Source of the DNA: Vulcanisaeta sp.
GTDB lineage: Archaea; Thermoproteota; Thermoprotei; Thermoproteales; Thermocladiaceae
DNA: 51,670 bases
Assembly (NCBI GenBank): GCA_023256215.1
Contig: JAGDXB010000113.1
Coordinates: forward strand, 1-51,670
Direction: 5' to 3'
Shown here: positions 20,864 to 29,382 of the stretch, in pieces
How positions within the stretch are numbered: the first letter of the stretch is position 1
Layout: every line of letters begins with the position of its first letter
Position numbers and translations under genes: made by a program
Notes under the pieces: generated by a model
What the model was told of the DNA's origin: nothing
The model's input: only the letters and a program-made list of their open reading frames with translations
Databases searched by the model: none

Positions 20864-22723
20864 ATGTCAGTTCCCCAGAAATACAGGGGCAGACCTATTG
20901 AAGAGTTAATATCCGCTGGTTATTACGACCCTGAGACAAGAACGGTTAAGGCCATTAAAGGTCCTGAATTACATGTCCATAGTAGGGATTGGCAGTTAGA
21001 AGGGCCCCTCCGGATGCTCTTTCACGTTCTCGACCCCATGGTTGCTAAGGATCCAAAGAACCTAATAGTTTATGGTGGAACCGGCAAGGCTGCTAGGTCC
21101 TGGGATGATTTCGAAGCAATCGTAGATGCCCTGCTAACCATGGATAGTGAAGACACACTAGAAATTCAGAGTGGGCAACCAGTCGCAATTTGGAGACTTG
21201 GTAAGCATGCGCCTAGGGTTGTGATGAGCAATGCAATGCTTGTTCCTAAATGGGCAGATTGGAAGATATTTTGGGACCTTGAGGCTAAAGGGCTCATAAG
21301 TTTCCACCAAATGACAGCTGGTTGTTGGGCCTACATAGGTACGCAGGGAATTCTGCAGGGCACTTATGAGACCATAGGCGCAGCGGCCGATAGGCATTAC
21401 GGTGGTTCTCTTGAGGGCAGGCTCGTCGTATCTGCGGGGCTTGGCAACATGGGTGGGGCTCAACCTCTCGCTATTAAAATGCTTGGTGGTGTTGCCCTCA
21501 TTGCCGATGTGGATAGGAGGATGATTCAAAGGATGATTGATACTGGCTACCTCGATACCTGGACAGACAGCCTAGACAAGGCCATCGATATGGCTCTTGA
21601 CGCTAAGGAAAGGAGACAAGCAACGAGTATTGGGGTGCTTGCGAATGCCGTGGATTTACTCGAGAAGTTGATTAAGGAGAACATAGTTCCAGACATACTC
21701 ACGGATCAAACGCCAGCCCACGACCCGCTTTCCTACGTACCGCAGGGCTTGACCGTAGAGCAGGCGGAGCAATTGAGGAAGAGTGATCCTGAGAAGTACA
21801 TATTGCTGGCTAAGGAGACTATGAAGAAGCACGTACAATTAATGCTTCAACTTCAAGCAAGAGGTGCTGTGACCTTTGAGTATGGTAATAATCTCAGGAA
21901 GCAGGCATACGATGCTGGCGTTGAGGATGCCTTCAAAATACCTGGGCAGATGGAGTACATGAGGCCTTTGTTTGAGGAAGGCCGTGGACCATTTAGGTGG
22001 ACAAGCCTGGTCGGTGATCCTAACGACATCTATAAGCTTGATGATGTACTATTGACGCTATTTGAGAGAAACGCCAGACTTGCTAGGTGGATTAGGGCTG
22101 CCCATCAATACGTCAAGTTCCAGGGACTACCAGCCAGGGTTGTTTACTTGGGTTATGGCGAGAGGGCGTTGTTTGGTAAGATAGTTAGTGAGATGGTTAG
22201 GAAGGGTGAGTTAAGTGGCCCAATATGGTTCGGCAGGGATCACCTGGACAGTGGTTCTGTGGCATCACCATTTAGGGAGACCGAGGGTATGCTGGATGGT
22301 TCTGATGCTATTGGTGATTGGCCGATACTTAACTATGCATTGAACACGGCAGCTGGTGCCACCTGGACATGCTTCCACCACGGTGGTGGCGTTGGTATTG
22401 GTTATGCTATTCATGCTGGTTTTGGTATGGTTGTTGATGGTACTGAGCTTGCTGAGGAGAAGGCCCTTAGAGTCTTCACGGTTGATCCAGGAAGTGGTGT
22501 CGTTAGGCATGCACATGCTGGCTATCCGAAATCCCTAATGGTTGCTAGGGAGAAGGGTATTAGAATACCAATTATTGATAGGCTTGAGGAGAAGAGTAAG
22601 CGTGTGATTGAGGAGGCGTATAAGGAGGGTAGGATTAGTAAGTTCACGTATGACAGGGTCAAGAAGGACCTTCAGGAGTATGAGGAAAGGAAGCAGAACT
22701 ACAGAACACCATTTAATACCTAA
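20864..22723 (+). CDS. hutU: Urocanate hydratase
   Basis: YGGTGKAARSWDDFEAI, SAGLGNMGGAQPLAIKMLGG, CFHHGGGVGIGYAIHAGFGMVVDG. Confidence 0.95.
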   Translation: MSVPQKYRGRPIEELISAGYYDPETRTVKAIKGPELHVHSRDWQLEGPLRMLFHVLDPMVAKDPKNLIVYGGTGKAARSWDDFEAIVDALLTMDSEDTLEIQSGQPVAIWRLGKHAPRVVMSNAMLVPKWADWKIFWDLEAKGLISFHQMTAGCWAYIGTQGILQGTYETIGAAADRHYGGSLEGRLVVSAGLGNMGGAQPLAIKMLGGVALIADVDRRMIQRMIDTGYLDTWTDSLDKAIDMALDAKERRQATSIGVLANAVDLLEKLIKENIVPDILTDQTPAHDPLSYVPQGLTVEQAEQLRKSDPEKYILLAKETMKKHVQLMLQLQARGAVTFEYGNNLRKQAYDAGVEDAFKIPGQMEYMRPLFEEGRGPFRWTSLVGDPNDIYKLDDVLLTLFERNARLARWIRAAHQYVKFQGLPARVVYLGYGERALFGKIVSEMVRKGELSGPIWFGRDHLDSGSVASPFRETEGMLDGSDAIGDWPILNYALNTAAGATWTCFHHGGGVGIGYAIHAGFGMVVDGTELAEEKALRVFTVDPGSGVVRHAHAGYPKSLMVAREKGIRIPIIDRLEEKSKRVIEEAYKEGRISKFTYDRVKKDLQEYEERKQNYRTPFNT

Positions 22724-22790
22724 CACAATTATAAGACAACCACCTCCCTTTAAATAATCGCTCTATTTCCCAATAAAAATTAAGGAAAAA

Positions 22791-23720
22791 TTAAGGCCTA
22801 ATCCATATGGCATTAATCAGTAGCGTTGATGCTAACATACTCGTTATATCATTCACATCAAACGGTGGAGTAACCTCAACAACATCGACAACCCTCGGCC
22901 TCAATGATCGACTTAAAGCTGCGATAAATCTTATTATTTCTCTCGAAGTAAAACCACCAGGTGACGGACTATTTACTCCTGGTGCGAAGGCTGGATCAAC
23001 AACATCGAGATTTACACTTAAATGCACAACCCTTTCACCGACCTTATTCATGATCTCCTTAACCACGCCCTCTATGCCGTTGGTATCGACATAATTCATG
23101 TCGTAAATATCGATATTGAGTTTACGGGCCTCATAAAATAAGTATGGAGCGTTTGAGTGCGGTCTAACGCCAATCACGGCTATGTACGCCTTAGGATCAA
23201 CCTCCCTGATCCACCTAACGACCTGCCCACTCGTTAATCCCTCAGTAATAACCCTAACATCTGGATGAGCGTCAAGAAGCACGTATGCCACATCCTCCTT
23301 AAAAAATCGCCTAAATCCTCTAAAGGTTGCATAAGATGTGGTGCTGTCACCGCCTATTACCAAGAGCTCCTTAACCAGGTTTAACGCCTCATATACCGTC
23401 ACCTCAACTCTACGCCAGGTCTCATTATGATCACCGACAACCACATCAACATCCCCTAAATCAACAATACCCACCTTATCATAAATCATGGGATTCGTAT
23501 AAAGCCAATTCCTGATACGTGATGGCGCAACTCTTGAACCTGGTCGTGTACCCACAGCACCATCCCACGGTACACCTAAGATGCCAACATCACCACTAAC
23601 CCAACCTTTCCTTACGACCTCGCCAATCCTGACATCGCCAGGATCCTTAATGAACTTATACACGGACTCCCTAATAAAGGGCATACGAAACCTAATACTG
23701 ACGTGGGAATTATTATGCAT
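22791..23720 (-). CDS. Arginase/agmatinase/formimidoylglutamase-fold protein, putative HutG-like
   Basis: LGVPWDGAVGTRPGSRVAPSRIR, LLDAHPDVR, LDVVDPAFAPGVNSPSPGGFTSREI, DVVEVTPPFD. Start revised from 23777 to internal ATG at 23720. Adjacent and convergent to hutU. Confidence 0.82.
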   Translation of the reverse strand: MHNNSHVSIRFRMPFIRESVYKFIKDPGDVRIGEVVRKGWVSGDVGILGVPWDGAVGTRPGSRVAPSRIRNWLYTNPMIYDKVGIVDLGDVDVVVGDHNETWRRVEVTVYEALNLVKELLVIGGDSTTSYATFRGFRRFFKEDVAYVLLDAHPDVRVITEGLTSGQVVRWIREVDPKAYIAVIGVRPHSNAPYLFYEARKLNIDIYDMNYVDTNGIEGVVKEIMNKVGERVVHLSVNLDVVDPAFAPGVNSPSPGGFTSREIIRFIAALSRSLRPRVVDVVEVTPPFDVNDITSMLASTLLINAIWIRP

Positions 23721-24126
23721 TAACCTCAAGAACCTTAATACCCAATCTATGGGCTCGTCTTTTAAGCTCCCCATCAAATGTAAATAACGGTCTCCCCAAC
23801 ATATATGCTGTTCCCAACACCACTAAGTCGTTAAAACTACCAAATCCCCAGCCAAAATCCTGCATAATACGTAATACCCACTTAATAACATCATTATCAC
23901 ATAGTAAAACCACCTTCCTATAATTAATTAAGTTATTTAAGATATTCATTGCAAGGTCTCTCTGTAGATTAATTGATTTAAAGAACCAGACCAACTCGTA
24001 AATGACTATATGAGGCAAAAACCATCTACTTAAGTTATTCATAACCTCAACAGCCTTAGCATGTTCTCTAGAGTCCTCGACTATGTAAAATATTAATGCA
24101 TTAGTATCAATAACCGCCTCTGACAT
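23713..24126 (-). CDS. vapC: PIN-domain protein, VapC-type toxin
   Basis: VIDTNALIFYIVEDSREHAKAVEV; GFGSFNDLVVLGTAYMLGRPLFTFDGELKRRAHRLGI. Confidence 0.88.
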   Translation of the reverse strand: MSEAVIDTNALIFYIVEDSREHAKAVEVMNNLSRWFLPHIVIYELVWFFKSINLQRDLAMNILNNLINYRKVVLLCDNDVIKWVLRIMQDFGWGFGSFNDLVVLGTAYMLGRPLFTFDGELKRRAHRLGIKVLEVNA

Positions 24127-24346
24127 TCTCTATCAAACCCTCCTCAATAAGCCTATCAATATCATTAATTGTTAACTCCCTACCCAACCTAATCATTGGT
24201 ATTTCTTGGACTACCTTCCTCAAGATAATGCGATCACCATCAACCTCAACACTCAACAAATCCCCAATTTTAATTCCGAGCCTCTCCCTAATACTGGCTG
24301 GTATCGTAACTTGATAATTCCTAGTAACCTTAACCAGGGTTTTCAC
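24107..24346 (-). CDS. vapB: AbrB/SpoVT-type antitoxin (VapB-like)
   Basis: VTRNYQVTIPASIRERLGIKIGDLLSVEVDGDRIILRK; overlaps vapC by 20 nt. Confidence 0.9.
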   Translation of the reverse strand: MKTLVKVTRNYQVTIPASIRERLGIKIGDLLSVEVDGDRIILRKVVQEIPMIRLGRELTINDIDRLIEEGLIENVRGGY

Positions 24347-24593
24347 GGTAATAATAAAGAATTACTTCTATAAAAATATTTCTACTAGGTTAAAATAATT
24401 AATGCACAACAATACTTTTGCGTTTGATTAAAGATTTAATAATAAATTAATATTTATTGTCATAATTATAAAACTGTTAACATTATAATTTGATATATTA
24501 ATTAAGGATTTTTAAATATTATTCTGCGTAGAACATATTGTATAAGGTGCAACAAGTCTTATTTTTGACATTACGATCATTGCTCGATCAAAT

Positions 24594-26072
24594 ATGGCTA
24601 CCCAGGTATCGGCTAAGGTTGACTGGTCATCACTCTGGAAGAAGGAGGATTGGTGGGCCCTGTGGATTGGATTACTTATATTTTTCCTATCATTACCTGG
24701 TTATTACGGGATTTACCTATTGGGTTGGGTTCCGAGGGTTGCTGCGCCATGGGTTAATCCTTCAAAGAGCGTAATAGTGGTTGGTCAGGCGTTAACAATG
24801 ACTAAGGCCTATGTTGGCCTTAACCCATTACTTAGTATTCTATTTTTCTATCTATTTCTATTGGTTATACTCACGGTGGCCGCTAAGATAATGGGGCATA
24901 GTGCTAGGAGATTTGCCCTGGGTTTCACGATAATGTTCGTATTAACCTTCGGTTTCTGGTGGCTCTTTGGTTACGCCTATTTCAATGCCACCCCTGATCA
25001 GTACGCTAAACTTCACATAACCTGGTCAATACCCGTAGGTGCTGATGGTATATTAATATACCTGTTAATAATTGGGCTTTTGATATCTAACCTGGTATTT
25101 TATAAGAAATTACCTGCAACGTTAGAAACTGCGGCTAGAACTGAGTGGTACATAAAAACGGCCATAGTACTCCTCGGAGCCCTCATAGGTGCTTTATCTC
25201 TTAAGTACATAACGCTTGCCGTGACGCTCGTGGAGAGGTCGCTGATAGCCATTGTGGCGGCATACTTAATTTATTGGCCCATCTCCTACCTGATATCATA
25301 TAAATTATTTAAGCTCGACATTAAGTGGTCAGCAACCTTAGCCTCGGGCGTGAGTATTTGCGGTGTCTCGGCGGCTATAGCCACGGCAGCTGCGATCAGC
25401 GCGCCTAGTGTGGTTCCCGCGACCATTGCCTCGATAATCGTGCTCTTCGCGGCCGTGGAATTAGTGATACTACCATTTGTGGCAGCGACATTCCTTAAGT
25501 GGGCTCCATACGCTGCAGGTGCTTGGATGGGTTTGTCCGTGAAGACCGACGGTGCTGCAGCGGCTAGTGGTGCATTGACGGATGCACTGATTAGTGCTCA
25601 GCCTGGTCTTGCAGTTTATAAGACCTGGGTTATGAGTACCGCGGTTATGAATAAAGTGTTTATTGATATATGGATTGGCCTTTGGGCGTTTATATTGGCT
25701 GTGATATGGGTCACTAGGGTTGAGCGAAGACCTGGTGAGAGGGTACCCGCCATACAGATCTGGTTTAGGTTCCCCAAGTTCGTGCTTGGGTACCTAGCCA
25801 CGTGGTTAATACTATGGAGCATAGGGTTCACGGTGGGTGCCGCTGTGGCTGCTAAATTCATGACCGGCGGCATAACGCCACAGACTGAGTTATTCAGGTT
25901 CTTCTTCGCATTGACCTTCATGTCCATAGGTCTAACTACGAGGTTTAAAACCTTCAGGGAGATTAAGGCTGGGCGTATGATAGCTGCCTACGTGGTCTCC
26001 CTAATCATAATCATAATAATAGCCCTAGGTTTATCCATAGCCTTCTTCGCAGGTTTACCACCACCCAGATAG
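24594..26072 (+). CDS. YeiH/UPF0324-family putative sulfate-exporter-like membrane protein
   Basis: LASGVSICGVSAAIATAAAI and TDGAAAASGALTDALI; about 12 hydrophobic segments. Confidence 0.78.
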   Translation: MATQVSAKVDWSSLWKKEDWWALWIGLLIFFLSLPGYYGIYLLGWVPRVAAPWVNPSKSVIVVGQALTMTKAYVGLNPLLSILFFYLFLLVILTVAAKIMGHSARRFALGFTIMFVLTFGFWWLFGYAYFNATPDQYAKLHITWSIPVGADGILIYLLIIGLLISNLVFYKKLPATLETAARTEWYIKTAIVLLGALIGALSLKYITLAVTLVERSLIAIVAAYLIYWPISYLISYKLFKLDIKWSATLASGVSICGVSAAIATAAAISAPSVVPATIASIIVLFAAVELVILPFVAATFLKWAPYAAGAWMGLSVKTDGAAAASGALTDALISAQPGLAVYKTWVMSTAVMNKVFIDIWIGLWAFILAVIWVTRVERRPGERVPAIQIWFRFPKFVLGYLATWLILWSIGFTVGAAVAAKFMTGGITPQTELFRFFFALTFMSIGLTTRFKTFREIKAGRMIAAYVVSLIIIIIIALGLSIAFFAGLPPPR

Positions 26073-26252
26073 GGTGATGATTGGTAATTAACCTAAAAAT
26101 AAATCAATTTTCTTTTTCCTTATAAACACCGTAAATTAAGATATGTATATTGTGCGCTTATTGTTGGGCTCAGTTGTTAATAAATATTCATGAATAGCAT
26201 ATTTACTTAATTATTACTTAATAGAATAGACTATTTACCTTACGTTCTTTGA

Positions 26253-27455
26253 TTGTTAGATGATGATATGAGGTATTTAAGTGCGTATTGTAAGAATTGC
26301 CTGATGGGTAAATGTAGAATCTGTGGTAGAGATTGGCTAGTTTCAGAGACCTTAGGTGTCTGTGTTGACTGTATCAGAAATAGACGTGAAGATGCTCTTA
26401 ATATAATTAGAGGAAAGAGGTGGTTATGGAGAATTAGACTTGGCTTGGAAACCGAACCGCCGAGAAATGGGTCAATTCACTGTCACGTATGTATTAATGA
26501 GTGCCGTATATCTAATGGCTCAAGGGGCTTCTGTGGTGTGTGGATTAATGATGGAAAATTAAGGCCTTTAGGTGGTGAGGGCAAGCTCACGTTGATGACG
26601 TACCTAGACCCATTACCCACGAACTGTGTAGCAACGCCGGTATGCCCGGCCGTAGGTAGGGGCTATCCTAAATACTCATTGTCGAGACATGGTGAGTATG
26701 GTTATTTCAACCTGGCGGTATTCATGGGCGGTTGCGAGCTTGATTGCGCGTTTTGTCAGAATTACGAGCATAAGGTCTGGATTGCGCATGGTAAGGTAGG
26801 CGGTTTACTAAGGAGTGTAACCATTGATGAATTAGTTAAGGAGGCTTTAAACCCAAGGGTCACCTGTGTTTGCTACTTCGGAGGTGATCCAACACCACAA
26901 TCATCATTATTAGTATTAGCCTCACGAAAGATAATCAATGAGGCCCTAGCACGCGGACAGCAACCTAAGAGGATTTGCTGGGAGACTAATGGTCTCGCGA
27001 ATCCTTTAATCATGAGGGAAATGGCCAGGCTAAGCCTTATCTCTGGTGGAATTGTTAAGATTGATTGGAAGGCGTGGAATCCAGGCGTTTATGAGGCATT
27101 AACGGGAGTTAATGGTGAGAGAGCAATTAAAAGGCTCGTGGAAAACACGGACTTGATTGCTAGAATTGCGCGTGAAAGGCCTGACCCACCACTACTTGTT
27201 GTAAGTATCTTATTGGTTCCAGGGTATGTAGATGCAGAGGAGGTGAGAGGTATCGCCAGTTATGTGTCATCGCTGTCCAATAAATATAATGTTAACATAC
27301 CTATCGTACTATTAGCATTTCATCCAGATTACTTAATGAAAGATTTACCACCAACAAGCATTCATCATATGGATGAGGCCATAAAAATCGTTAGGGAGGC
27401 AGGTATTAAGGAAATTTATGTAGGTAATGAGTGGTTGCTAGGCGCATATTATTAA
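26253..27455 (+). CDS. Radical SAM protein, pyruvate-formate-lyase-activating-like, with N-terminal Cys-rich domain
   Basis: GGCELDCAFCQNYEHKVW (Cx3Cx2C); N-terminus YCKNCLMGKCRICGRD...GVCVDC; TTG start or ATG at 26268. Confidence 0.85.
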   Translation: MLDDDMRYLSAYCKNCLMGKCRICGRDWLVSETLGVCVDCIRNRREDALNIIRGKRWLWRIRLGLETEPPRNGSIHCHVCINECRISNGSRGFCGVWINDGKLRPLGGEGKLTLMTYLDPLPTNCVATPVCPAVGRGYPKYSLSRHGEYGYFNLAVFMGGCELDCAFCQNYEHKVWIAHGKVGGLLRSVTIDELVKEALNPRVTCVCYFGGDPTPQSSLLVLASRKIINEALARGQQPKRICWETNGLANPLIMREMARLSLISGGIVKIDWKAWNPGVYEALTGVNGERAIKRLVENTDLIARIARERPDPPLLVVSILLVPGYVDAEEVRGIASYVSSLSNKYNVNIPIVLLAFHPDYLMKDLPPTSIHHMDEAIKIVREAGIKEIYVGNEWLLGAYY

Positions 27456-27519
27456 CATAGTACTTCATAACGGCCAAATAGGTCCCCTTGTCTTTGGTTC
27501 CAGGTCAAACAACATTAAG

Positions 27520-27554
27520 TAAACACCCCTGAGTGCTGTACTCAGGGGTGTTTA
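27520..27554. repeat. Perfect 15-bp inverted repeat (hairpin) with 5-nt loop
   Basis: TAAACACCCCTGAGT-GCTGT-ACTCAGGGGTGTTTA read directly. Confidence 0.97.
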
Positions 27555-27614
27555 AATCCCTAGGTCTCAAAGAGACATTGGTTTTTAAGAACCCTTAACT
27601 CTGGTTATATTTAG

Positions 27615-27779
27615 ATGAGTGGGGTAAGTGGTAAGAGGGAGTTGCCGAAGCTTGAGGTTAGGGGTTTCGTTGGTTATATTAGGTATATTGCTTATTTAGG
27701 GACTTATGATGAGTATGTAAGGGGTTTGAGGAGAAATGACAACCTGGCTAAGGATAGTAATAAGAAAGGGAGTCAATGA
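27615..27779 (+). CDS. Small hypothetical protein (54 aa), first gene of a two-gene cassette
   Basis: MSGVSGKRELPKLEVRGFVGYIRYIAYLGTYDEYVRGLRRNDNLAKDSNKKGSQ; overlaps the next ORF by 44 nt; absent from the ORF track. Confidence 0.62.
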   Translation: MSGVSGKRELPKLEVRGFVGYIRYIAYLGTYDEYVRGLRRNDNLAKDSNKKGSQ

Positions 27780-28155
27780 GGTTATTGCCTGCGCTTTAGC
27801 CAATACTGGGTTTGAGGGTCTAGGGCCAGATATATTAATACCCATCAGTATTGCTCAAAGGCTTGGTCTCCACTTATCTGGTAGCGATGCTGATGTTTAT
27901 GCAGTACGTACAGCCTCAGGGGTCGCTCCAATATATCGTTTTAAGGAGGGCGTCGATGTTAGGGTGCTGGTTGATGATAGGGATGTGCCTATCGTTAGGT
28001 TGGTACCTATTGTTTCTGAGTCTGTCGACTACGTGCTCCTCAGTGATAAGGCATTGACAGAATTGGGAATAGTTATCATTGATGCGAGCAATGGAGTTTG
28101 GTGTTTTCGCGATGAGTTGGGGAGGGTCTTTAGGAATTCATGTAGTCCAGGCTAG
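27736..28155 (+). CDS. Retropepsin-like (clan AA) aspartic-protease-fold protein
   Basis: ALANTGFEGLGPDILIPISIAQRLGLHLS matches the usual (h)DTGfs..lsielA.rLGL pattern but with N in place of the catalytic D; VLLSDKALTELGI flap/C-terminal motif. Confidence 0.65.
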   Translation: MTTWLRIVIRKGVNEVIACALANTGFEGLGPDILIPISIAQRLGLHLSGSDADVYAVRTASGVAPIYRFKEGVDVRVLVDDRDVPIVRLVPIVSESVDYVLLSDKALTELGIVIIDASNGVWCFRDELGRVFRNSCSPG

Positions 28156-29279
28156 GTTATTGCTATGTGCAGTAATTGGTGGGCCATTGTACCTATTGTG
28201 TATGTTGCTGCAGCTGCGCCTAGGGATAGGGCTATGTTCATGGCCATTGTACGGATTATCTTACCACTGCCAGATATTGCCGTTAATAGCCCACTTACGG
28301 CTTGGGCTAGGGCAACGAGTACTACTGATACGTATAGCGAACCCACATTACCTATTAAATGACCGAGTAATGGGAAGGGCGCAACAACGAGTAGTGCGCC
28401 AATTAGATAGAACAAGCCAGTATATAGTGCCGACCTGCCAGGGCTTTCCAAAGCCTCCTTAGAAAGACCAATCTCGCCGATCTCCGCAATCCTCTTACTC
28501 ATATCTACACTAGTCGCGACATCCGCAGCGATTCTATCGGCACTCTCACCATTAATGCCCAACTGAGTCAATGATTTCCTAACCCTCTCAGCCCTGGCCT
28601 CAGGGTCTAAATTCTCGACCTCTATATCCACCTTAGACAAAACCGTCTCCCTAATATCCCTCTGCGCCTTGGTCGACATGTAGGCACCGACGGCCATAGA
28701 CAACGTGCCGGCAGTACCAACGATAAGACCTGCCAACGTTATTAGTACCGGATTCGTAACGACAGGCGCCAAGCCAGCCACTGCCGCTAAGACCTCGACT
28801 AAACCGTCACTCATTCCATACATTGCATCCCTAATATTCTCAATAAACGCTTCAAACTTCGACTCCTCCTCCTTAAAGACTTCCTCATGTGCAACCTCAT
28901 CAAGAAGTATTTCCCTGAGTCTATCCGTGTACGGCCCAAGCGCCTTCCTCCTAACCATATCACCATACCTCCTAATCGCCTCAACCTCGGCACTCTCCCT
29001 CAACTTAACAAGAAAACCTAAACCAAACAACCTCCTTATCAATACTGAAAATATGATTGTTGATCGAGAGGGCTTTACATCACTTACATCGATATTTGCC
29101 TGCTTTGCAATAAACCTCCAAAAATCTGCGTGAGATACTTCATATTGTGAAAGCTTAAGTAACTCCTTTCTCAACTCCTCACTCTTCTCAACCTTAGCGA
29201 GCGCCGCGTATATCTCGGCATCCGTTAATTCATCCCTATAGTTCTCGATAATCTCATCCTTACTAAGTCTTAATTCCAT
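28152..29279 (-). CDS. Ferritin-like (rubrerythrin) domain fused to VIT1/CCC1 iron/manganese transporter
   Basis: N-terminal YRDELTDAEIYAALAKVE...VSHADFW...EVAHEEVFKEEE; C-terminal DAMYGMSDGLVEVLAAVAGLA...GTLSMAVGAYMSTKAQRD. Confidence 0.88.
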   Translation of the reverse strand: MELRLSKDEIIENYRDELTDAEIYAALAKVEKSEELRKELLKLSQYEVSHADFWRFIAKQANIDVSDVKPSRSTIIFSVLIRRLFGLGFLVKLRESAEVEAIRRYGDMVRRKALGPYTDRLREILLDEVAHEEVFKEEESKFEAFIENIRDAMYGMSDGLVEVLAAVAGLAPVVTNPVLITLAGLIVGTAGTLSMAVGAYMSTKAQRDIRETVLSKVDIEVENLDPEARAERVRKSLTQLGINGESADRIAADVATSVDMSKRIAEIGEIGLSKEALESPGRSALYTGLFYLIGALLVVAPFPLLGHLIGNVGSLYVSVVLVALAQAVSGLLTAISGSGKIIRTMAMNIALSLGAAAATYTIGTMAHQLLHIAIT

Positions 29280-29382
29280 TTGCTATTTACGAAATGCCCC
29301 GGTTTATTAAACCTATATCCTTAGGATAATTTAATAGAAGCGGTAAGGAATCCGTAATATCGACGTCGTTAATCAATTAGAA

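Noticed and set aside
26070-26120. GTGATGA after the YeiH-like gene as a C/D-box RNA
   Set aside because: No CTGA at the expected spacing and no second C' box.
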